Assembly (NCBI GenBank): GCA_947457465.1
Contig: CANGWB010000003.1
Location: 124,001-188,000, forward strand
DNA: 64,000 nucleotides
Source: Chitinophagaceae bacterium
GTDB taxonomy: Bacteria; Bacteroidota; Bacteroidia; Chitinophagales; Chitinophagaceae
Direction: 5' to 3'
Made by a program: the position numbers and the translations under genes. The notes beneath the pieces were generated by a model that did no database searches, was not told the DNA's origin, and was given only the letters and a program-made list of their open reading frames with translations. Shown one piece after another: positions 46,906 through 54,879 of the stretch (position 1 is the stretch's first letter; each line of letters begins with the position of its first letter).

Positions 46906-49122
46906 ATGAGAATAAAGGGGGTCGTAGTTTTCTTACTGACGGCATTAGGCGCATACGCCCAAACGGATACAACCAAAAGCAAAACACTCGAGGAAGCCTT
47001 TATCTACACCAATAAGTTTCGAGAGAAAGTTAATCATACAGCCCAACAGGCAATGGTGATCGACCGGCTTGTGATCGCAAAGGTCAACGCGGCCAATACA
47101 GCCGACCTATTACAGGAGACTGGAAAGGTATTCGTACAGAAAAGTCAGCAAGGTGGCGGCAGTCCGGTTCTGCGCGGATTCGAAGCCAGTCGAGTGCTGC
47201 TCCTTGTCGACGGCATTCGAATGAACAACGCTATCTATCGGGCCGGGCATTTGCAAAATGCCATTTCCGTGGATCAAAATATTTTGGAGTCGGTTGAGAT
47301 TTTAATGGGGCCCGCTTCCACGCTGCATGGAAGCGATGCACTTGGCGGAGCGATACATTTTCGTACCCGTGCTCCTAAACTGTCTAATTCCGATAAAACA
47401 TCGATCAGCGGTAATCAGTTTTTACGATACCGCACCATCAACCGCGAAGTAACCGGACATGTGGATGTCAACCTCGGCACCCAAAAATTCGGCTGGCTGC
47501 AATCCTACACATTCAGCAAATTCGGCGATCTCAAAATGGGATCCAGATATCCTGAGAAATATCCAAACTTCGGACGCCGATCACAATACATCGATACTCG
47601 TGACGGAATCGACCGCATCGTTACCAATCCGGATGAACGCATCCAGAAATTCTCCGGATACCAGCAATGGGACATCACCCAAAAACTGCTGTACAAGCAA
47701 AATGATCGAATCACGCACTCCTTGAACCTTCAACTTTCCAACACGAACGATATCCCTCGATACGACCGCTTGCAAGACCGTCGAGATTTTGGTGGAAACG
47801 TCGGCACGACCCTTCGATTTGCCGAGTGGTATTACGGCCCACAATTCCGCTCCCTGATCGCGTATCAAACACAGTGGGCGATCAATGCGCAGCAAGAAGT
47901 GAACCTTCAGGTATACCATCAGTTCGTAAAGGAAAGCCGACAAACACGCGAATACCTGCGGTACGACAGGTTCGATAGCCGAAGAGAAGAGATCGGCATA
48001 TGGGGATTCAATTTAGATGCCCGGACCAAAAAGGGGAATGATGAATTCACATACGGACTCGACGGACAATGGAACGACCTGCAATCCGAAGCAGACCGAA
48101 CCGATCTCCGTACCGGTAATAAGACCGCACTTGACTCCCGATATCCGGACGGGAAGAACAACATGTTATACCTGGGCGCCTATGGCCAACACCTGAGAAA
48201 ATTCAAAAACAGCAAGTGGGTATTGAACGACGGCATCCGATTACAATTGATCACTTTACGTTCCAGGATCGAGAATAATTCATTCTTCCGATTCCCCTTC
48301 ACGGAGATCGATCAAAAAAATCTATCCGTCACGGGTAACGTAGGCATTGTATATAATCCATCCGCTTCCATGCGAACCGCTTTTCACCTGAGCAGCGGAT
48401 TTCGTACACCCAACATCGATGATGCGGCCCGGATCTTTGAATCCAGTACGTCGCAACGCAGACTGATCCTCCCCAATCCGAACATCCGACCTGAGCGCAC
48501 CTACAATGCAGACCTGAACTGGATCCTTCGAATAGACAATAAGATCCGTTTCGAGGGCGCCTTATTCTATACCCTGTATCGAGATGCGATCACACTTGCG
48601 CCTTTTCAGTTGAATGGCTCAGATTCGGTTGACTACAACGGATCCCGTGCCGCGGTTTTTGCGAATCAAAATGCACGCAAGGGATACTTGTTCGGCATCC
48701 AGGCGCGAATGTTCATTCAAGTGAACAAGCAATGGTCCATCGACAACACCATTACCCAGAATAAAGGCAGATTCCAAACAGCAGGCGGTGAAATCCCGCT
48801 AGACCATATCCCCCCTGTTTTTGGAAGATCAGGCGTACAGTACCAGCACAAACGAGTGCAGGCGGAGGCATTCCTACAATTTAATGGATGGAAACGGCTG
48901 CGGGACTATAACCTAGACGGCGAGGACAACCTGCAGTATGCCACTCCCGATGGTATGCCGAGCTGGATGACCCTCAACCTGCGCTTTCAGGTAGAAGTTT
49001 CCAAGCAGATCCAGATTCAGGGAAGCCTGGAGAATTTAACCGACCGAAACTACCGGGTTTTCGCCTCCGGCTTATCTGCGCCCGGCCGCAGCTGGATGAT
49101 CACGGTCAGGTCCCGTTTTTAA
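46906..49122 (+). CDS. TonB-dependent outer-membrane receptor, possibly haem-type
   Basis: 738 residues, signal peptide ending AYAQ (19). The plug domain (about 45-150) reads TADLLQETGKVFVQKSQQGGGSPVLRGFEASRVLLLVDGIRMNNAIYR and ends VEILMGPASTLHGSDALGGAIHFRTR. The barrel follows, closing with a C-terminal strand WMITVRSRF. In the barrel, GFRTPNIDD followed by ILPNPNIRPERTYNADLNW resembles the FRAP/NPNL region of haem receptors. There is no N-terminal carboxypeptidase-like domain and no SusD partner, so it is not a SusC. Cargo is inferred, not shown; the upstream haem-binding protein supports it. Confidence 0.88.
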   Translation: MRIKGVVVFLLTALGAYAQTDTTKSKTLEEAFIYTNKFREKVNHTAQQAMVIDRLVIAKVNAANTADLLQETGKVFVQKSQQGGGSPVLRGFEASRVLLLVDGIRMNNAIYRAGHLQNAISVDQNILESVEILMGPASTLHGSDALGGAIHFRTRAPKLSNSDKTSISGNQFLRYRTINREVTGHVDVNLGTQKFGWLQSYTFSKFGDLKMGSRYPEKYPNFGRRSQYIDTRDGIDRIVTNPDERIQKFSGYQQWDITQKLLYKQNDRITHSLNLQLSNTNDIPRYDRLQDRRDFGGNVGTTLRFAEWYYGPQFRSLIAYQTQWAINAQQEVNLQVYHQFVKESRQTREYLRYDRFDSRREEIGIWGFNLDARTKKGNDEFTYGLDGQWNDLQSEADRTDLRTGNKTALDSRYPDGKNNMLYLGAYGQHLRKFKNSKWVLNDGIRLQLITLRSRIENNSFFRFPFTEIDQKNLSVTGNVGIVYNPSASMRTAFHLSSGFRTPNIDDAARIFESSTSQRRLILPNPNIRPERTYNADLNWILRIDNKIRFEGALFYTLYRDAITLAPFQLNGSDSVDYNGSRAAVFANQNARKGYLFGIQARMFIQVNKQWSIDNTITQNKGRFQTAGGEIPLDHIPPVFGRSGVQYQHKRVQAEAFLQFNGWKRLRDYNLDGEDNLQYATPDGMPSWMTLNLRFQVEVSKQIQIQGSLENLTDRNYRVFASGLSAPGRSWMITVRSRF

Positions 49123-49172
49123 CAAGGGCAGCCGTTTTTTCATTTCGGATTTTTCTTACATTGAGGGTACAA

Positions 49173-49748
49173 ATGTCTGAGCAAGCCCTCATAGATGGAT
49201 GTCTCCGTAACGAGCTGAGTGCACAACGCGAATTGTATGAATTATACAGTCCCAAGATGCTGGCCGTTTGCCATCGATATGCCGTGAACCGCGAAGATGC
49301 AGAGGATATGCTGCAAGAGGGATTTGTAAAAGTCTTTCTGCAGATCCGATCCTTCGAAGGGAGAGGGTCATTTGAAGGCTGGATCAGACGCATCATGGTG
49401 CATAACTGCATCAATAATCTCAAAAAAAATAAAAAGTTTCAGGACAATCTCGACATCATTCATGCGCATGGGATCCCGACACGCACCGATGCGATCCCCT
49501 CGATCATGCAAGCCAAACAGATCGCTGAGTGCATCCGTTCACTGCCTGTGGGTTACCGAACCGTCCTGAATCTTTATGCCATCGAAGGATATAGTCACCG
49601 GGAGATAGCAGCCATACTCGACATTGAAGAAAGCACGAGCCGGAGTCAATACACCCGCGCCAAAAATTTACTGGAGACGCTACTCATACAACGTAATATT
49701 CTTCCGCCGCACAAACAAAAAGCCGACTGGCTGGTTGTCACTCGATGA
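49173..49748 (+). CDS. ECF-type RNA polymerase sigma factor
   Basis: 191 residues from ATG 49173 (MSEQALIDGCL); a TTG at 49161 is the alternative. Region 2 covers about 15-85: LYELYSPKMLAVCHRYAVNREDAEDMLQEGFVKVFLQIRSF (broken here by family-typical residues), then GSFEGWIRRIMVHNCIN. Region 4 (about 125-175) has LPVGYRTVLNLYAIEGYSHREIAAIL and ESTSRSQYTRAKN, the helix-turn-helix for the -35. It is followed with a four-base overlap (ATGA) by a membrane protein that is probably its regulator. Not SigP-like by any feature I can name. Confidence 0.93.
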   Translation: MSEQALIDGCLRNELSAQRELYELYSPKMLAVCHRYAVNREDAEDMLQEGFVKVFLQIRSFEGRGSFEGWIRRIMVHNCINNLKKNKKFQDNLDIIHAHGIPTRTDAIPSIMQAKQIAECIRSLPVGYRTVLNLYAIEGYSHREIAAILDIEESTSRSQYTRAKNLLETLLIQRNILPPHKQKADWLVVTR

Positions 49749-51160
49749 GATCTGATTTCCACGATAACGAATTTGAGCAGTGGCTTCGGCAAGAAACCGA
49801 TCGGCACCGACTCTATGCAGATGAATCAGTCTGGGCACGTATCCAACAACGGGTACACCGTCTTCGCTGGTTTCCCTTCGTATTAACTGCTTTGTTGACC
49901 ATCAGTGCCAGCGTTACCTGGGTCATGATCGATCAACCGGATCTGCCGATCAATTATAGAGCAGAGCTTGGCGCGAATCCATCCACCGACCAAAACGATA
50001 ATACTGTTCAGCATCGTTCCTCCGACCGCAACCACGCTTCCGAAATACAAACGCCTTTCCGCATCGCCTTGGAGACAACGGATGAAACATTGGCATTTTT
50101 GATTCGATCCGATGAACATACGGATGCCCAACCCAATAACTCATACCTCACGGATCTTACTACCGATTCCGATAAGAATACGGATCAGTTCTTTGAAAGT
50201 GCTAACCTGAATACTTCTAGAACGGAAACCAGACCATCAATACCGTTACAAAACAAGGTTGAAGCACCTGTTCTTTCGCAACCAAAAGACTACCTCGCAA
50301 CAAATTCGAATACAGACAAAGAGTCCTCCTCCGATTCTGCAGCATCAAAGAAATCTTCTGAAACTGTTGCCGTCATGGCGCCTGAACAATTCCAGACCAT
50401 CGAAAGTGTGATCAATGGCTATAAAGGCAAGCGGACGCGAAAGAGCTGGAATATGCAATTGAGTGTGAGTCCGACCATCAGCTACCGACAACTGATCGAA
50501 AACACAGCTGCTTTACAAGCTGCTCGCTCAGCCACACCGGCTGCACCGGCCATGGCCGTACCTGAACTTGAAAACGTTGTGAACCACAAACCCGACCTGG
50601 GGCTGCAATTCGGCGTTTCCGTAAGCCGGCAACTGAATAAGCGGCTCGACCTGATCGCCGGCGTTCAGTTTAACATCAATAAATATGATATTCGAGCTTA
50701 CGGCGGAAGCAGAGAAGTGGCAACCGTTGGACTCTCCAACGCAGGAGGAACAGGCAGTGTTTCTTCGTACACCAACTACCGAAGCGCTGGGGGTGTCTGG
50801 GCCAAATGGCTGGCAAATAATTATTTCTCCGTATCCGCCCCGATCGGATTTCAGTACCGGGTGACTGGAAACGGCAAATGGAGTTGGGGCATCGGGTCAA
50901 CACTGCAACCCACCTACTTGCTGAGCAATCAAGCCTATATCCTTTCCACCGATTATAAAAACTACCTAGAAGTTCCCTCCCTCATCCGAAAATGGAATCT
51001 CAACGGCCAGGTCGAATCCTTCATCGGATTTAAGAAGGGAAAAACAAGGTGGACACTCGGACCACAAGTCCGCTATCAGATCCTCTCCAGCTACGAGAAA
51101 GCCTACCCCGTACAGGAACACCTGTTCGATATGGGTGTGAAACTGGGTGTGGGACTTTAA
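49745..51160 (+). CDS. Membrane protein with anti-sigma-like N-terminus and barrel-like C-terminus
   Basis: 471 residues. Residues 1-40 are a charged helical cytoplasmic segment (NEFEQWLRQETDRHRLYADESVWARIQQRV), 41-61 one membrane helix (RWFPFVLTALLTISASVTWVM), 65-225 a disordered Ser/Thr/Asn/Asp-rich periplasmic linker, and about 230-471 strand-rich, like small outer-membrane barrels (LGLQFGVSVSRQLNKRLDLIAGVQFN; WSWGIGSTLQPTYLLS; FDMGVKLGVGL). The four-base overlap with the sigma gene and the architecture suggest an anti-sigma factor that spans the periplasm. No zinc-binding anti-sigma motif was seen. The linker length of about 160 residues could cross the periplasm. Confidence 0.75.
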   Translation: MRSDFHDNEFEQWLRQETDRHRLYADESVWARIQQRVHRLRWFPFVLTALLTISASVTWVMIDQPDLPINYRAELGANPSTDQNDNTVQHRSSDRNHASEIQTPFRIALETTDETLAFLIRSDEHTDAQPNNSYLTDLTTDSDKNTDQFFESANLNTSRTETRPSIPLQNKVEAPVLSQPKDYLATNSNTDKESSSDSAASKKSSETVAVMAPEQFQTIESVINGYKGKRTRKSWNMQLSVSPTISYRQLIENTAALQAARSATPAAPAMAVPELENVVNHKPDLGLQFGVSVSRQLNKRLDLIAGVQFNINKYDIRAYGGSREVATVGLSNAGGTGSVSSYTNYRSAGGVWAKWLANNYFSVSAPIGFQYRVTGNGKWSWGIGSTLQPTYLLSNQAYILSTDYKNYLEVPSLIRKWNLNGQVESFIGFKKGKTRWTLGPQVRYQILSSYEKAYPVQEHLFDMGVKLGVGL

Positions 51161-51183
51161 CATCGACCCATCGAGAGAAACGG

Positions 51184-51191
51184 TATTTTTG
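51184..51191 (+). promoter_or_regulatory. Promoter -7 element for the lipoprotein, leaderless spacing
   Basis: Exact TAnnTTTG (TATTTTTG), ending only three bases before ATG 51195. It also overlaps the end region of the upstream gene, allowing separate transcription. Confidence 0.45.
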
Positions 51192-51194
51192 AGC

Positions 51195-51752
51195 ATGCGT
51201 TCATTCCTTTTGATTTCAAGTTTACTCTTGCTGTTTGCCTGTAAACCTTCTGCGCCGGCAAAAAAATTCATCTCGGCTACTTCGTTGATCGAGCAACAGA
51301 TCCGAGCAATTGACACCTCCCTGTATTCAATAAAAAAATACACGACGGTAGACTCTCTTCCTGCCGATACCAGCTATATCCCTCGCGAAGATTTTCGAAA
51401 AGAAGTGTCGGCTTTTTTTAAACTCCCTGACCTGAGCGATCCGAAGGTGGCGGCTGATTTCAATGAAGAGACCCGATTCGATGATCTGATGAAGCGCGTG
51501 ATCATTTCCTACACACCCGTCAACCCGGAAAAACAATCCTTTCAGCGAATTGAATTGTTCGTTGAACCGAATATGGATGCAGGTGATCAGGTGCGAACCA
51601 TACTGGCAACCCGACGCAGTGGTGATAGAAATGGGTTTGAACAAGAGGAGTTGATCTGGCAGATGGATCGCAGTTGTACATCCATACTCACTACGCAAAA
51701 ACCCGGCGGGTTTGAACAGATACGAACTATCAAATTAAGCTGGAACGAATAA
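51195..51752 (+). CDS. Putative lipoprotein, unknown function
   Basis: 185 residues from ATG 51195 (MRSFLLISSLLLLFAC); lipobox LFAC gives lipidated Cys16. The mature protein is a mixed alpha/beta domain (IEQQIRAIDTSLYSIKKY; FQRIELFVEPNMDAGDQVRTILATRR; SCTSILTTQKPGGFEQIRTIKLSW) with no recognised family. A longer frame start at 51147 overlaps the previous gene's end and lacks the signal, so it is rejected. uvrC follows four bases after the stop. Confidence 0.75.
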   Translation: MRSFLLISSLLLLFACKPSAPAKKFISATSLIEQQIRAIDTSLYSIKKYTTVDSLPADTSYIPREDFRKEVSAFFKLPDLSDPKVAADFNEETRFDDLMKRVIISYTPVNPEKQSFQRIELFVEPNMDAGDQVRTILATRRSGDRNGFEQEELIWQMDRSCTSILTTQKPGGFEQIRTIKLSWNE

Positions 51753-51756
51753 GGTC

Positions 51757-53562
51757 ATGACGCCTGAACATCTCCAGTCGATCGTAAATGGATTGCCAAC
51801 AGGACCCGGCATCTATCAATACTTTGATACCCTCGGGGAGCTTATCTATGTCGGGAAGGCAAAGAACTTGCGCAACCGCGTCCGCTCCTATTTTGCCAAG
51901 GATCTCGATTCACAAAAGACCCGTGAACTGGTCAAACGGATCGAACGGATCCAATTCACCACGGTCAATTCCGAAGAGGATGCCTTTCACCTGGAGAACA
52001 GTCTGATCAAGGAATTTCAACCTCGGTACAACATCCGACTGAAAGACGACAAGACCTATCCCTGGATCGTGATCAAAAAAGAACCGTTTCCTCGCATTTT
52101 CCTCACCCGAAAAAAATTCAACGACGGATCGGAATACCTCGGACCCTTTACCCACTCGCAGCAAGTCAGGGAGCTGTTGGAATTCATCAAACAGATCGTA
52201 CCCTTGCGAACCTGCTCGCTGGCCTTGTACCCGACAGCCGTGAAAAAAGGAAAATTCAAGGTTTGCCTAGAATATCATTTGGGAAATTGTTTGGGGCCCT
52301 GCGCGGGGCACCAATCTGCCGAATCGTACGATAACGGAATACGACAGATCAGAAATCTGCTCAATGGAAACCTGAAGCCGGTGATGGACGAGGTGCGGGC
52401 GCAAATGAAGACCGCCGCAGCGGAATGGAAATACGAAGAAGCAGCGCGATGCAAACAAAAACTTGAATTTCTTGAGAATTATCGTTCACGATCTGTCGTG
52501 GCCAATGCCCGAGTGTCCGAGCTGGATGTATTCACCGGTAGAGAACAACAAGGACATTATTTTATCAGCTACCTGATGGTTAGAAACGGAGCCATCGTTC
52601 AAACGCATTCCACTCGATTGGAAAATCCGTTAGCCGCCGATGATCATACGCTGTTGGCAGCGGGTATCGCACAGCTCAGGGAACAACTCAATTCTCATTC
52701 CAAAGAGATCGTCGTACAAGAAAGGATCGACTATCCTGAACCGGAGGTGCGCATAACCGTCCCCCGTGCGGGTGATAAAAAAACACTGCTCGAACTGGCA
52801 CACAAAAATCTGTTGCACCATATCCAACATTGGATTTCTACGAAATGGAAACAGACTGAACTGGATACACTTTCATCAGACGAACTGTTGGAGAGAGTGC
52901 AAGAGGATTTGCAGCTACCGGCATTACCCCGACACATCGAATGCTTCGATAACTCGAATTTTCAGGGAAGCTATCCCGTCTCGGCCATGGTATGCTTCCG
53001 TAATGCAAAACCCGTTCCGAAAGATCACCGCCAATTCCACATTCGGACGGTTGTCGGCATCAATGATTTTGCCTCCATGCACGAAGCCGTAACACGCCGT
53101 TACCAGCGGTTGCTGAATGAAGGAGGTTCCTTTCCTCAATTGGTCATCATAGATGGCGGTAAAGGACAATTGAATGCGGCACAGGAAGCCATAAATGAGC
53201 TGGGGCTATCTGGTAAAATGACGCTGGTCGGACTCGCAAAAAACGTGGAGGAGATCTTTTTTACAGGCGACACTGAATCACTCAAACTCGATTACCGAAA
53301 TCCATCCTTACTGCTGATCAGACGCATCCGCGATGCCGTACACCAACATGGATTGAGTTTTCACCAACAATTGCGCAGTAAAGGCGCCATACAAAATGAA
53401 TTGGAGAACATCCCCGGTATAGGGAAACAAACAGCTGAAGAATTGCTGACGCAATTTCGTTCTGTGAAGAAGATCCAGGCATTGAGCGCTGATGAATTGG
53501 CTGTGGTTGTGGGGCCGTCTAAGGCCAGAAAAATTGTCGACTATTTCAAAAAGAATACATAG
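51757..53562 (+). CDS. uvrC: UvrABC excinuclease subunit C
   Basis: Makes both incisions in nucleotide excision repair. 601 residues. N-terminal GIY-YIG nuclease: GPGIYQYFDTLGELIYVGKAKNL; UVR domain around 200-240 (EEAARCKQKLEFLENY) that binds UvrB; RNase H-like C-terminal nuclease (HIECFDNSNFQGSYPVSAMVCF, then LVIIDGGKGQLNAA); and a tandem helix-hairpin-helix end (LENIPGIGKQTAEELL). Together with mfd this window holds two repair-path genes, but uvrA and uvrB are not here. Normal length and start. Confidence 0.97.
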   Translation: MTPEHLQSIVNGLPTGPGIYQYFDTLGELIYVGKAKNLRNRVRSYFAKDLDSQKTRELVKRIERIQFTTVNSEEDAFHLENSLIKEFQPRYNIRLKDDKTYPWIVIKKEPFPRIFLTRKKFNDGSEYLGPFTHSQQVRELLEFIKQIVPLRTCSLALYPTAVKKGKFKVCLEYHLGNCLGPCAGHQSAESYDNGIRQIRNLLNGNLKPVMDEVRAQMKTAAAEWKYEEAARCKQKLEFLENYRSRSVVANARVSELDVFTGREQQGHYFISYLMVRNGAIVQTHSTRLENPLAADDHTLLAAGIAQLREQLNSHSKEIVVQERIDYPEPEVRITVPRAGDKKTLLELAHKNLLHHIQHWISTKWKQTELDTLSSDELLERVQEDLQLPALPRHIECFDNSNFQGSYPVSAMVCFRNAKPVPKDHRQFHIRTVVGINDFASMHEAVTRRYQRLLNEGGSFPQLVIIDGGKGQLNAAQEAINELGLSGKMTLVGLAKNVEEIFFTGDTESLKLDYRNPSLLLIRRIRDAVHQHGLSFHQQLRSKGAIQNELENIPGIGKQTAEELLTQFRSVKKIQALSADELAVVVGPSKARKIVDYFKKNT

Positions 53563-53584
53563 TCTTCGTTAGACAAAACAGGAT

Positions 53585-53616
53585 AAAAAAAGGGGCCTGA
53601 ATGGAAATTCAGCCCC
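53585..53616 (-). terminator. Intrinsic terminator (minus-strand orientation)
   Basis: Ten-base-pair stem GGGGC-TGAAT / ATTCAGCCCC with one bulged C and a GGAA loop; the seven-A run on its left reads as a T run on the minus strand. No minus-strand gene ends directly before it, so it may back up the gldN terminator or end an unseen transcript. On the plus strand it lies 29 bases after uvrC without a following T run. Confidence 0.55.
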
Positions 53617-53634
53617 GTTAAAATCCAATATCCT

Positions 53635-53715
53635 ATGAAAAACCGAGGTGAAAATACATATTTTTTTGACTTCGAAGAATTTGCCCACTCTTTTTTTTCG
53701 GATATAAATTATTGA
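53635..53715 (+). CDS. Possible 26-residue peptide ORF
   Basis: ATG to TGA, 26 residues: MKNRGENTYFFDFEEFAHSF plus FSDINY, acidic and rich in Phe. It lies in the 266-base gap after uvrC, between the hairpin at 53585-53616 and the gldN terminator. No ribosome-binding site or promoter is evident, and an ORF of this length is expected by chance often enough that coding is unproven. Confidence 0.2.
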   Translation: MKNRGENTYFFDFEEFAHSFFSDINY

Positions 53716-53772
53716 AATACAGGTACTTATTTTTTAATCTACGTGTGGCATGGCTGATTTGCTTCGCATGCC

Positions 53773-53800
53773 AAAAAAAAATCCCGCCGGAAGGCGGGAT
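53773..53800 (-). terminator. Intrinsic terminator of the gldKLMN operon
   Basis: Eight-base-pair stem ATCCCGCC / GGCGGGAT around GGAA with a nine-base A run on the left, which is a T run on the minus strand. It lies 29 bases after the gldN stop. Confidence 0.85.
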
Positions 53801-53828
53801 CTAAATTATATAGCCGGAGTGCCGAGGA

Positions 53829-54869
53829 TCAATAGGACCAAAGATCCTGCTCGAAATTGAAGATCTTTTCCTTGATGTTCTCTCCTTCCAGTAAACGCAA
53901 GATCGGATCATCGATCAGATTGCGGATGAATTTATTTGAAGGATTGTCGATGGAAGACTTCACGATGTAGCTTCCGAACATACGGCTCTCGAAGAGCTCC
54001 TCCCAGGTCATGCGATTCTGTCCCATGTTCTTCGGATTGTAAACCTCTGCTTTTGCAAGCATTTCACGCAGATCGGGATAGTATACCCAGAACAAAGAGG
54101 AAGTTCCGCGCTCCCGCTTGGTGTTGGGTACATACTCTGTTTTCAGGATTCCGATACCGAGAATACGGACGAACATGCGGCTCGACTCACGGTCAAAAAC
54201 CCATTCTTCTTTAAGACGGATCTTGGTAACGTCTTTGGGATTGAAACTTTTGCGGGTAACGGTACGTCCGACAACCTTGTTGATGTCATTCAGATCACGA
54301 ACCAGCGCTGTATCCAATCCGCCGGCTGTTTTTTGATACACATCAGCTGTTGTCATCTCCGTGGTAAAACGATCATCTACAAAAGCCGTAACCTTACCGG
54401 ATGTAACCGCATTCATCAGCATGGAGATAAACATCTGGCTTCCATTGTCGTCAACCGCCTCATACGTGAAGACTTTGTTGATCTTTTCACGCAGATCCAG
54501 TTCGCGCCATACTTTCTCAGCATAGAAGGCATCATCCCAACGAAGGTGCTCGTATTCGAGAGGCTTGCGATCCCGAACAGAACCTTTGTCGAAAGCATTG
54601 TCATTGCGCTTGGAAGGCAAGGCAGACTCATTAGAACTGGCCGTATCATAGGTGATCGGCAGGTTCGCATAAGGGTCGAACGTGGGCGGTTGTCCGTTGT
54701 TATTATTGTTCTGCGGATTACCAGTGGTATCGGGTGCAGGAGTAGTGGGTGTTGTTCCACCACCACCACTTCCACCGCCTCGACCACCCCGACGCTGCGC
54801 TTCAGCAGTATTCACCTGCAGAAGTAAACAGACAGTCATCATTCCAAATACGATCAATTTTCCTTTCAT
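53829..54869 (-). CDS. gldN: Type IX secretion/gliding protein GldN (PorN)
   Basis: 346 residues from ATG 54869 (MKGKLIVFGMM); signal peptide ends AEAQ. A Gly/Arg-rich stretch and a Pro/Thr/Asn-rich stretch (RRGGRGGGSGGG; about 25-80) precede the conserved domain with KPLEYEHLRWDDAFYAEKVWRELDLREKINKVF, then VTKIRLKEEWVFDRESSRMFVRILGIG and MTWEELFESRMF. In Porphyromonas and Flavobacterium PorN/GldN forms a periplasmic ring with GldK/PorK. It is the last gene of gldK-gldL-gldM-gldN, 10 bases after gldM, and closed by a terminator. Confidence 0.95.
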   Translation of the reverse strand: MKGKLIVFGMMTVCLLLQVNTAEAQRRGGRGGGSGGGGTTPTTPAPDTTGNPQNNNNNGQPPTFDPYANLPITYDTASSNESALPSKRNDNAFDKGSVRDRKPLEYEHLRWDDAFYAEKVWRELDLREKINKVFTYEAVDDNGSQMFISMLMNAVTSGKVTAFVDDRFTTEMTTADVYQKTAGGLDTALVRDLNDINKVVGRTVTRKSFNPKDVTKIRLKEEWVFDRESSRMFVRILGIGILKTEYVPNTKRERGTSSLFWVYYPDLREMLAKAEVYNPKNMGQNRMTWEELFESRMFGSYIVKSSIDNPSNKFIRNLIDDPILRLLEGENIKEKIFNFEQDLWSY

Positions 54870-54879
54870 ATCAAGCCTT

